A DNA stretch of 64,000 bases from Rhodopirellula baltica SH 1 (lineage in GTDB: Bacteria; Planctomycetota; Planctomycetia; Pirellulales; Pirellulaceae): the NCBI RefSeq assembly GCF_000196115.1, contig NC_005027.1, positions 1,984,001 through 2,048,000 on the forward strand. The letters are read 5' to 3'. Position numbers and translations under genes: made by a program. The notes under the pieces were generated by a model that saw only the letters and a program-made list of their open reading frames with translations, searched no databases and was not told the DNA's origin. How positions within the stretch are numbered: position 1 is the stretch's first letter; every line of letters starts with the position of its first letter. This document shows positions 1 through 7,614 of this stretch, piece by piece.

Positions 1-10
1 CAATCTCACC

Positions 11-1525
11 CTAAAAATCGAGGTGAGCTCGCATGGCAAAGATGCTGGCGTCACTGTCGCCATTGACCGGGCTGTCCAACATCGCGTGGATGTAGTTCAG
101 TTGGAACTTGGTGTGTGGGTTCCAGTGCCAATTGACTCCTGCCGTGATGTCGCTCAAACGACCGCCTTGCACGTTTGCATCGTTGAAGTCGAGATAGGAA
201 TAGCGAACGGCCAATTCCCACGCCCCGATGCCGCCATCTTTGTCGACGCTGCAGTTCGGCACCACGTCGCCGAAGACTCCGTTCTTCTTGTCATACGAAC
301 GTTGTTCGCCAGTCAGAAAATAGCCAGCGTAGGCATAGGCTCCAGGCAGTGCGACGGTTGGACCGCCGATCTGATCCACCACGCTGACCAGATATTCCGA
401 TTGGGCGTAGAAGGATCCCGCCGACGCTGCGAGTTCCGCACCAAACAAATTGGTGTGCTCCGCGTCGATGATTCCGGTATCAACGAAGAAGGGTGTGTTC
501 ACGGCCACGGCGGCAGGGACTCCGCCACCGGTTTCGCTGACAAACACTTCGGGCTGGCTTCGATATTGTAACAAATCGTTTGAAGGATCGATGAAGCTGT
601 AAGCTCCACCGACGTGAAAACGAACGTTGCCAGGTTCGCGATCGACCAGCAACCCAGTCACACGGGCGGCGGTTCCGTAACCACCGTTCTCGCCGACACT
701 GCCCCCATACACATCGGTTGGGAAACGGAATCCGCTGACCGCCCAAGTCATCAAGTCATCCGACGCGGTTCCATAGGCAACCGCCCCCACCTGACGGAAT
801 GGGATCAAGGCAAATGGCAACGAACGTTCCAAGAACGTCAGTTCTTTCACACTGGTCAATCCTTCCATTCCGATCGGTTGACGAAATTGGCCAACCCGCA
901 GATTGACATCGCCGATCACATCTTCCATGTCGACCCAAACGTCCATGAAACTGGGACGGCCAGGGAAGCCAAAGTCCATCTCGAGCGAATAAGCAACGTT
1001 GTCCCAAACGTTGCCAACCGCGGCCAATCGAGCTCGTCGAAAGTCTGAACCATCTTCCGCGCCGCCCACTGCCGCGATGTTTCGTTCGCTTTGATGGAAC
1101 CAGGCTGTGTCGGCTTGGAAGAAGCCGGTCAGCCGCACGGTGGGAAACTTGCTCACCTCAGGAGGACTGCAAGCCATTGCAGGAGACTCCTCTGGATAAA
1201 CGTAGATCGGCTCTTGGGAGATTTTGGACGCTTGTTTCAGCTCATCGATCTGAGCCTGCAACCGAGCCAGTTCCAATGCGACTTCATCCGACGCATCACC
1301 CGCGGCGTTTGCATCCAAGGATCTCTCTGAAAAGGGGACTCCCAACTCAGTGGCGGTGGTCGGCTGGCTCGTGATCCCGCTTCCCAAGACCATGTCTTCC
1401 TGCGCGCTGGCTACCGTCGCCTGAGCGCCGCACAACGCCCCCATGATCACGACAATTTGCAGAGTGAAATCGCGGAATGCCATTTCATTTTTCCCGCCTG
1501 TTTTTCCGATCGCTTGCTTTGTCAT
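11..1525 (-). CDS. Outer-membrane porin, OprO/OprP-like
   Basis: Secreted beta-barrel porin of about 504 aa, probably for anion or phosphate uptake across the outer membrane. An N-terminal signal peptide (hydrophobic stretch ending near VASAQ) is followed by a short heptad-like segment (LARLQAQIDELKQ), common in trimeric porins of this type. The barrel then begins (TGFFQADTAWF), contains the family-like LRVGQFRQPIGMEGLTS segment, and ends in Phe as barrel proteins usually do. I chose the ATG at 1525 because AAAGGTGG lies just upstream. An ATG at 1483 directly before the hydrophobic core is the alternative, and the open frame runs on to 1591. The gene is divergent from the hydrolase at 1758. 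The family is fairly clear; the substrate is inferred. Confidence 0.8.
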   Translation of the reverse strand: MTKQAIGKTGGKNEMAFRDFTLQIVVIMGALCGAQATVASAQEDMVLGSGITSQPTTATELGVPFSERSLDANAAGDASDEVALELARLQAQIDELKQASKISQEPIYVYPEESPAMACSPPEVSKFPTVRLTGFFQADTAWFHQSERNIAAVGGAEDGSDFRRARLAAVGNVWDNVAYSLEMDFGFPGRPSFMDVWVDMEDVIGDVNLRVGQFRQPIGMEGLTSVKELTFLERSLPFALIPFRQVGAVAYGTASDDLMTWAVSGFRFPTDVYGGSVGENGGYGTAARVTGLLVDREPGNVRFHVGGAYSFIDPSNDLLQYRSQPEVFVSETGGGVPAAVAVNTPFFVDTGIIDAEHTNLFGAELAASAGSFYAQSEYLVSVVDQIGGPTVALPGAYAYAGYFLTGEQRSYDKKNGVFGDVVPNCSVDKDGGIGAWELAVRYSYLDFNDANVQGGRLSDITAGVNWHWNPHTKFQLNYIHAMLDSPVNGDSDASIFAMRAHLDF

Positions 1526-1757
1526 CCATCCACCTTTGATTGGAAGTCGCTTCTTTCGATGCAAGCCTTGTGTCCCGGATGACCGTTCCACAAGGTTTGA
1601 TGCTTCGTTTCGCTCCGATGATCAAAGTCGACATGACCACCACTCGGATGTAGACCGCCGCGTCGAACCGTTACAATCGGAACAAACACACCTCCCCGGT
1701 GGCGGTCTCTCCCTCCTTCGCCGCCGATTCCCTGCCCCACGAAATCCCCTCCTTCGA

Positions 1758-3938
1758 ATGAATTTGTTCTCCGATTGGTTTGCTCGCCAAAGCAAATGTT
1801 TCACGCCCTTGGTTCGTGACGTGCTGCCAATTTTGGTTTGCTTGGCTTTGAGTCCCCTATTCACTTCGCTCGCGGCTTCCCAATCCCCAACCGACGTCGA
1901 GCCGCGAACGATTTCGTTTTCCAACGAGCAAGTTCAGCTCAAACACCTGGAGATGGAACAGGCAGACGACGCCATCGCGTTCCGAACCAACGGCAATGAT
2001 CCGTTCATTGTCTTTCAAATCCCGCCGACGCCCGCCAATGAACGACGTTGGATTTTGGCGATGGAAGTGTTCTGTCCCCACGGCATCCAGAACATGCAAC
2101 TGTTCTACGGACAACCTTGGAGTGAAAAACGCCGAATCGATTTGCCACATCTGAGTCGCGCAGAAGGTTGGACCACTTACACGTGCGACCTCTCCCTCGG
2201 CCAGGAGTTCTTGCGGGAGGACAAGCCACTTTGGTTGCGACTCGATTTCGGAAACCAAGCTGACAAACGGTTTCAAATACGGAATGTCGTCCTGCGTTTA
2301 GAAAACGATCTTGAGCTGCGTCGAAATCAGGAAAGAGAAGAACGGGTCAAGCGACTCGAACGACTGAACGAACAGATCGCCTCTTACTACCAAACGCAGT
2401 TCCCGATCGAAATCACGCGAGTGGAGCATACCGCCGACGCGATCCTCGTGTCGGGAAAAGCGGTCGGACAACTATCGACGGCCAACCTCAGCCTGATCGC
2501 TCGGGGGCTGACTGACATTTCCGCCTTACCTGCGAAGGTGCATTCAACCACGCTCCTACGCCCGGTAAGAATTGATGCGGACGGAAACTTCATGGTCCGT
2601 ATCCCAGCCGACAAACACTCGGCGCTTCGAAACACCGGGCTTCGCTGGCAGATTGTTTCGATTTCCAGCCAACTTAACTCGGACGGAACGCGATCCACGA
2701 CTCCGTATTCCGCCGTCCGCCACGTCGATCGCTACGACCCAGCAGAGGCCAAACAGCTTGCTCCGACTCCCAAGCTGCGAGCTGCCAAAGGAATGACTTG
2801 CCTGGCCGAGTTGGCGCCCGAACACGTCGAGGAACTCGGGCTGGCCCACGGTTCAGTCAACCTGGTTCTGAGCAATCTGGTCTCGCCGACGCCGCGACCC
2901 GGCTATCACCCAACGAAAATTCGCGGGAAAGAACGATACGTCAATCAAGCCGCCGTGCGCAACCTCGACCACCGCGTTGAGAAAGGACGTAACGCCGGTT
3001 TGGTGATGGCTGCGATCTTGTTGATCCCCAATTCACAAACCAAGTCGACCGAGGACGCTCCCAGTTTGGAGCATCCCGACGCAGATCCTGCTGGCACCTA
3101 CACGATGCCGAACCTGACTGACGAAGCATCCGCTCAACTGTACGCTGACACGCTCGACTTTCTTGCGGACCGCTACAGCGAAGGCCACCTTCGAATCGAT
3201 CACTGGATCGTCCACAACGAAATTGACGCCGGTTGGCAATGGACAAACATGGGCGAAGTCCCCATGCACATCTACCTTGACCACTACTTTCGCTCGATGC
3301 GTCTGGTCGTTGCCGCGACTCGGCGCATCAATCCACACGCTCGGACTTTCATTTCATTGACGCACCACTGGAACCTAGAAGATCCACCACATTGGCGGTG
3401 GTACAGGTCCAAAGACATCATGCAGGCACTCGTCCGCCACGGTGAAGTCGAAGGCAATTTCCCGTGGGGATTGGCCCATCATCCCTACCCCGAAAGCTTG
3501 TGGGAATCGGACACTTGGAACGACAACGTAGATTTCTCGCTCGACGCCAACATGTTCACGCTGAAGAACTGGCAGGTGCTCGACGATTGGTTGCACACCA
3601 AACGCCTGCGTGATCCAAAGGGCAACGTGCGTGCCGTATTGCTCAGCGAACAAGGTTTCCACGCGTCCGAAAACGATCCGGAAGCATTGGAGCAACAAGC
3701 CGCTGCGGTGCTCTACACGTTCGAACAGATTCGCAAGTGCGAATCGATTCTCGCGTTCGACTATCACCGCCCCGTCGACAATCGCAACGAAGGAGGCCTG
3801 CATCTAGGCCTGCGCGGGCTGGGTTCTCCGAAGCAACCACGCGGCGCGGCCAAACCCGCCTGGGACGCCTACAAATCGATCGCAACCCCAGCCGAAACGA
3901 ACCTGCGTTCCAAGTACGAAGCCCTTTGGAACAACTGA
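1758..3938 (+). CDS. Secreted TIM-barrel glycoside-hydrolase-like protein (DUF5722-like)
   Basis: About 726 aa. The frame opens at 1443, but the first 105 codons lie inside the divergent porin region and look non-coding. The ATG at 1758 gives a membrane-crossing signal (VLPILVCLALSPLFTSLAAS). The N-terminal part (about 40-190) looks like a beta-sandwich. The C-terminal two thirds resemble the DUF5722 family, a clan-A-like glycosidase fold. In this reading Glu488 in IVHNEIDAGW would be the acid/base and Glu631 in LLSEQGFH the nucleophile; this is inferred from motif position, not from alignment. The stop lies 10 bp before an SGNH hydrolase gene, so the two probably form one unit acting on a glycan. 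The substrate is unknown. Confidence 0.75.
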   Translation: MNLFSDWFARQSKCFTPLVRDVLPILVCLALSPLFTSLAASQSPTDVEPRTISFSNEQVQLKHLEMEQADDAIAFRTNGNDPFIVFQIPPTPANERRWILAMEVFCPHGIQNMQLFYGQPWSEKRRIDLPHLSRAEGWTTYTCDLSLGQEFLREDKPLWLRLDFGNQADKRFQIRNVVLRLENDLELRRNQEREERVKRLERLNEQIASYYQTQFPIEITRVEHTADAILVSGKAVGQLSTANLSLIARGLTDISALPAKVHSTTLLRPVRIDADGNFMVRIPADKHSALRNTGLRWQIVSISSQLNSDGTRSTTPYSAVRHVDRYDPAEAKQLAPTPKLRAAKGMTCLAELAPEHVEELGLAHGSVNLVLSNLVSPTPRPGYHPTKIRGKERYVNQAAVRNLDHRVEKGRNAGLVMAAILLIPNSQTKSTEDAPSLEHPDADPAGTYTMPNLTDEASAQLYADTLDFLADRYSEGHLRIDHWIVHNEIDAGWQWTNMGEVPMHIYLDHYFRSMRLVVAATRRINPHARTFISLTHHWNLEDPPHWRWYRSKDIMQALVRHGEVEGNFPWGLAHHPYPESLWESDTWNDNVDFSLDANMFTLKNWQVLDDWLHTKRLRDPKGNVRAVLLSEQGFHASENDPEALEQQAAAVLYTFEQIRKCESILAFDYHRPVDNRNEGGLHLGLRGLGSPKQPRGAAKPAWDAYKSIATPAETNLRSKYEALWNN

Positions 3939-3948
3939 CAGGCCCCAA

Positions 3949-4593
3949 ATGCATTCAATCCTCATCTATGGCGATTCTCTCAGTTGGGGAATCATTCCCG
4001 GCACGCGTCGTCGCTTCGCGTTCCATCAGCGTTGGCCGGGCGTCATGGAGATTGAACTGCGACAAACTGGAATCGATGCCCGCGTCATCGAAGACTGCCT
4101 CAATGGCCGACGAACCGTCTTGGAAGATCCAATCAAACCCGGACGCAATGGCCTGGATGGTTTGCAGCAACGGATCGAAATCAATTCACCTCTGTCACTG
4201 GTCGTGCTCTTTCTGGGGACCAACGATTTCCAGTCCGTCCACGAATTCCATGCCGAGCAATCGGCACAAGGACTCGCACTGCTTGTCGACGCCATTCGTC
4301 GCTCCCCTTTCGAACCAGGAATGCCGACACCGAAAATCCTGCTTGTCGCACCACCGACGGTTCACCACCCGAAACTTGATATGGCGGCGAAGTTCCAAAA
4401 CGCGGAAACGAAATCGACGGGACTCGCAGATGCGATTCGCAAGGTCTCAACAGAACACTCCTGCGAATTCTTCGATGCGGCCACGGTCACCACAACAAGT
4501 GTCGTCGACGGAGTCCATCTCGATCAAGAACAACATCAAGCACTCGGTACCGCACTGGCATCGACAATCGCTGAAATACTAGCAGACTGTTGA
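3949..4593 (+). CDS. SGNH/GDSL-family hydrolase (esterase)
   Basis: 214 aa. All diagnostic blocks are present: the nucleophile block IYGDSLSWG near the N terminus (Ser10), GTNDF (Asn92), and the C-terminal Asp-x-x-His dyad DGVHLD (Asp187, His190). The family hydrolyses esters such as acetyl groups on carbohydrates, or aryl esters. No signal peptide is visible, so it appears cytoplasmic, unlike its secreted upstream neighbour, whose stop is only 10 bp away. Co-transcription and work on products of the upstream hydrolase are inferred. The length is normal for the family. Confidence 0.88.
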   Translation: MHSILIYGDSLSWGIIPGTRRRFAFHQRWPGVMEIELRQTGIDARVIEDCLNGRRTVLEDPIKPGRNGLDGLQQRIEINSPLSLVVLFLGTNDFQSVHEFHAEQSAQGLALLVDAIRRSPFEPGMPTPKILLVAPPTVHHPKLDMAAKFQNAETKSTGLADAIRKVSTEHSCEFFDAATVTTTSVVDGVHLDQEQHQALGTALASTIAEILADC

Positions 4594-4746
4594 TACAGTA
4601 CGTTTCTCAGATCGAAAGCTCAGTCGACGGACGCTCGCCCACGGTTACCGGAAACGAACCGGACGCTATCGCGTTCCGGGTGACTTAATCAACCGCCTGC
4701 TAAGCAGGTCGGCAGGAATAATCGGGTAGAACCTCACGATAGGCAA

Positions 4747-4786
4747 GTCTCTCTGAGACTCGCAAATGACAGCGTCTCGGAGAGAC
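4747..4786. repeat. Imperfect inverted repeat (GTCTC type)
   Basis: Arms GTCTCTCTGAGAC (4747-4759) and GTCTCGGAGAGAC (4774-4786) pair with one mismatch around a 14-nt loop. A palindromic intergenic repeat; role unknown. Confidence 0.75.
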
Positions 4787-4820
4787 ACCGCTACGTGATC
4801 AGGCCCAATGAATCCCGCTC

Positions 4821-4945
4821 ACGTGCTTAGGACCACGTGAACAACAAGTGACGTAGCGGAAGGGCGCGAGCCCTCCGGTTCCACACCGGGCGGCTTGCGC
4901 CACACCGCTAACATCGCCACTTGTTGTTCACGCGTTGCTTAGCCT
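4821..4945. repeat. Long interrupted palindrome
   Basis: CGTGAACAACAAGTG (4836-4850) is exactly complementary to CACTTGTTGTTCACG (4918-4932). A second nested pair is TAGCGG (4854-4859) with CCGCTA (4905-4910). The interior holds a smaller hairpin (GGGCGCGAGCCC). Flanking similarity (GCTTAG versus GCTAAG read in reverse) extends the palindrome outward. Confidence 0.75.
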
Positions 4946-5008
4946 GATTCAATCAAGGAGCCCTGCACCACGATCCCATCCAGAGCAATCAGGAGACAGC
5001 GAAGGAAA

Positions 5009-5068
5009 AGTGGCATAGGCTTCCAGCCCCTGTTCAGCGCAACCACAAGCTGGAAGCTTATGCCACCT
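5009..5068. repeat. Inverted repeat around a TGGCATAxGCTTCCAG core
   Basis: The left arm AGTGGCATAGGCTTCCAG (5009-5026) and the right arm CTGGAAGCTTATGCCACCT (5050-5068) are complementary apart from one or two positions, with a 23-nt loop. It resembles a dispersed repeat; no transposase is associated. Confidence 0.7.
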
Positions 5069-5194
5069 CTGCCGTAAACGATTCGGGCCATCCCCGCACT
5101 CCAAAACGCCATAATCCATCGTCACCCAGGCAAGCCTGCTGCAGCGGTCTTCGAAACCGTTTCGATCGAAACTTCGCCTAATACATTACCCTCA

Positions 5195-5662
5195 GTGACT
5201 GACAACCCTTACGCACCACCAACAGAAACTGAAGCAGTTCGCCCGTCGAGTCACGACGTGAAATCAGAGTTCCGAAGAGGGCCAGCGTGGTACATTATTT
5301 TCTCCGCAGTGGCTGGTGCATTTGCATCCGTTCCCTTTCTGACTCCTGTTCCTGCAATTGGGCTCGTCACAATTCTAGGTGGAAGCGTCGTCGGTGGACT
5401 GATCTTTCGGATTCGATCACGGAATTGGCCTCATGATCCAGGTGTAAGTTCCCGTCAGATGCTCTACTCGTTGATCGCCATCTCCTTTCCTCCCATGGGA
5501 TTGTTTCTTTTGGCTGGGCCTAATGCTCAAGGAATTGGCATCATTCTTCTCGGGGCACTCGTCGGTGCGTTCATCGCCTGCGGGATCTTCGTCAGCGGCA
5601 CGCGACGATACTCGATGCAGAATGAACGACTCAGACAAATCGATCTGAAGCCCATCGAATGA
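5195..5662 (+). CDS. Small membrane protein with N-terminal NPYAPP tag
   Basis: 155 aa, function not recognised. It appears to start with GTG and opens MTDNPYAPPTETEA, a short polar leader before four hydrophobic segments (about 33-50, 56-72, 91-108, 113-130). No catalytic motif is visible, and there is no cleavable signal peptide; the first hydrophobic stretch is probably a membrane anchor. Two other small membrane proteins in this window (6530 and 14053) open with a similar N-x-P-Y-x-x-P tag although their bodies do not resemble this one. The gene is isolated between the repeat cluster and another small secreted-protein gene. Confidence 0.65.
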   Translation: MTDNPYAPPTETEAVRPSSHDVKSEFRRGPAWYIIFSAVAGAFASVPFLTPVPAIGLVTILGGSVVGGLIFRIRSRNWPHDPGVSSRQMLYSLIAISFPPMGLFLLAGPNAQGIGIILLGALVGAFIACGIFVSGTRRYSMQNERLRQIDLKPIE

Positions 5663-5847
5663 TGACGCTTCTCCCTGCCGCTAATCTTGCATTCACCGAG
5701 GATTTGGACCAGCCTTAACTCAACTCCGAAACGGAATCTCACGCAAAGTCGTCTGAAGAACCATTTAGAACTTTCACGCCTACTGAATGCCGCCTATCTT
5801 CGCTCTTCGCATGAAACTGATCCTGTCCTCTCTCATTAATATATCTG

Positions 5848-6474
5848 ATGATGCGACCTTCGGCCTATTGTTTGGTGTTGTGGATTGTCTTCAACCCGAC
5901 AGCCATGGCTCAATCTGCCGTCTCGCCGGACAATCCGTTTCTACCAGTCGTTGCTGACGACGACGCCTCAGAAACGGAACCGGCCGTTACCGCCGGAGGG
6001 TCGCCTGAAGATCGAATGTTGGAATTGGTCCACACCGAAGCGTTTCCTCGCTTTGACCGTGCCGAGATCTTCGCTCTTTCGATGCCTCTACCGTTCGATG
6101 ACGATGAGATCGAGCAAGAATCAGAGAAAGGCATCTTCCCGGTGAGACCATATGGAAGAAACGCGGACATCCTGAAACACAAGACGTTGACCGGCTCTAG
6201 CTGTGGCGACGTTCGCAAGCTCTGGCAGGATCTCACCTTCGACCGCTATGCGGGAGCGTTTTGCCATCAGCCCGTCTACGGACTTCGTTTCTATCGTGGT
6301 ACGTCATTGCTCTTTGAAACGACGGTTTGTTGGAAGTGTCAGAATTTCTATCTCCCGCGTTACGACCACCAGAAACGAACTTTTGTTCATGGTTGGCACG
6401 GCTTCAAAAACGATGCCCATGCCAAAGCACTGCTCAAACGACTTCGATCTGAGTTGCCACATCCGCAGCTGTAG
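5848..6474 (+). CDS. Secreted Cys-motif protein, function unknown
   Basis: 208 aa. A signal peptide (MMRPSAYCLVLWIVFNPTAMA) is followed by an acidic region. The C-terminal half carries CHQPVYGLRFYRG, about 12 residues, then VCWKCQNFYLP. The C-x-x-P-x-x-G-L-R ... C-x-x-C pattern recurs in the lipoprotein at 13325, so the two look like distant homologues. Periplasmic metal binding or disulfide formation is possible but not shown. The next gene begins 55 bp downstream. I do not recognise a named family. Confidence 0.65.
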   Translation: MMRPSAYCLVLWIVFNPTAMAQSAVSPDNPFLPVVADDDASETEPAVTAGGSPEDRMLELVHTEAFPRFDRAEIFALSMPLPFDDDEIEQESEKGIFPVRPYGRNADILKHKTLTGSSCGDVRKLWQDLTFDRYAGAFCHQPVYGLRFYRGTSLLFETTVCWKCQNFYLPRYDHQKRTFVHGWHGFKNDAHAKALLKRLRSELPHPQL

Positions 6475-6529
6475 CCTCTCGCCCAATGCCAGTTTGTTCA
6501 ACAGAGTCGGCGTACGACAACTCACGCGA

Positions 6530-6835
6530 ATGTCCAATCCATACCTTCCGCCGCAGACCTCGCCAAAACAGGGCACCTATTCTCGTAAGCGATTCCAATT
6601 TGCTTTATTAAACGCCGTGCTACTCGGCATTCCGCTTGCGGTTGCTCTGGTCGATACCGCGTCTGTGCTGATCGAGATGCACATGGAAACGGCTCGAAAC
6701 AACGGCGATCCAGTCACCTATCAAAGCCACTACTGGAATTTTGCACCGCACGCATTCTGGCTGATTCTCGCCTACTTCGCCGTCCCAAATTTTGCCATGT
6801 TCGGACTGCACGCCCTTTTCAGGATGCGAAAATGA
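6530..6835 (+). CDS. Small membrane protein with N-terminal NPYLPP tag
   Basis: 101 aa. The open frame begins upstream, but ATG at 6530 gives MSNPYLPPQTSPKQ, matching the tag style of the protein at 5195. A polar leader of about 25 residues is followed by two hydrophobic helices (about 28-46 and 73-93) and a basic C terminus (FRMRK). No enzyme motif. It sits between a secreted Cys protein and a VOC-family gene on the same strand. Function unknown. Confidence 0.6.
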   Translation: MSNPYLPPQTSPKQGTYSRKRFQFALLNAVLLGIPLAVALVDTASVLIEMHMETARNNGDPVTYQSHYWNFAPHAFWLILAYFAVPNFAMFGLHALFRMRK

Positions 6836-6985
6836 GAACGGTTCGTGTTCCGCATCTGATAGGCCGCAAGTCGACTCGCTTTCTGCTTGCCTTTTCAATG
6901 GCGGGACGATCGAATCGAAGACCATCCCCTCTGGACGTAAGCTCGCCCTCTCCGCGACAGCATCTTTTCATTCCGGATTTCGAAA

Positions 6986-7492
6986 ATGACGTATCCCCGC
7001 ACGTTCTCCCATATCGGCCTCTCGGTCACCGACTTGGACGCAGCCGTTGAGTTCTATACCCAAACTCTGGGCTGGTACGTCATCATGCCGCCGACTGAAA
7101 TCGTTTCTGATGACTCAGCGATCGGTGTCATGTGCAACGACGTCTTCGGCGAAGGCTGGGGGCGTTTCCGAATCGCTCACCTTTCGACGGGCGACAAGAT
7201 TGGCGTCGAAATCTTCGAGTTCAAAAACGCGGAGAAGCCCAAAGACAACTTCGAATACTGGAAAACGGGAGTGTTCCACTTTTGTGTTCAGGATCCGGAC
7301 GTGGAAGGTTTAGCAAAACGAATCGTTGCCAACGGTGGCAAGCAACGAATGCCCGTTCGCGAATATTTCCCGGGAGAAAAACCGTACCGAATGGTCTATT
7401 GCGAAGACCCATTTGGAAACATCATCGAGATCTACTCACACAGCTACGAATTGACCTACTCCGCGGGTGCCTACCAAGGCGAAAAAGCCTGA
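6986..7492 (+). CDS. VOC/glyoxalase-superfamily protein
   Basis: 168 aa, cytoplasmic. It shows the paired beta-alpha-beta-beta-beta layout of glyoxalase I, extradiol dioxygenases and fosfomycin-resistance proteins. It opens with FSHIGLSVTDLDAAVEFYTQTLGW (written as the usual first-module pattern) and closes with EDPFGNIIEIYSH. Likely metal ligands are His9, Glu in VEIFEF, His in VFHFCV and Glu in IIEIYSH, the usual His/Glu set. The reaction cannot be assigned; lactoylglutathione-lyase-like is the best label. It converges on the S9 peptidase gene. Confidence 0.8.
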   Translation: MTYPRTFSHIGLSVTDLDAAVEFYTQTLGWYVIMPPTEIVSDDSAIGVMCNDVFGEGWGRFRIAHLSTGDKIGVEIFEFKNAEKPKDNFEYWKTGVFHFCVQDPDVEGLAKRIVANGGKQRMPVREYFPGEKPYRMVYCEDPFGNIIEIYSHSYELTYSAGAYQGEKA

Positions 7493-7545
7493 GTGGTATC
7501 GTCAAAGACGAATTGCCATTGTTTCGTCAAACCAGATGACTTCCT

Positions 7546-7572
7546 GGCAGGCTGATCGTTCACCAGCCTGCC
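7546..7572. terminator. Hairpin between convergent genes
   Basis: GGCAGGCTG (7546-7554) pairs perfectly with CAGCCTGCC (7564-7572) across a 9-nt loop, in the gap between the VOC gene and the S9 peptidase stop. There is no T-run on either side, so intrinsic termination is only suggested by position. Confidence 0.45.
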
Positions 7573-7614
7573 TGCATCAGCTATCGGTTTGGTGGGTAGC
7601 ACCGTGAGCGAACC

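Larger units (their letters stand above)
4594..5194. other. Intergenic stretch carrying palindromic repeats
   Basis: About 600 bp without a convincing gene. It holds at least three unrelated inverted repeats, listed separately, placed head to tail between two plus-strand genes. The rest shows nothing recognisable. Confidence 0.7.

Noticed and set aside
1443..1757. N-terminal extension of the DUF5722-like gene
   Set aside because: It overlaps the divergent porin, is rich in Arg and Ser, and precedes a good signal peptide at 1758.
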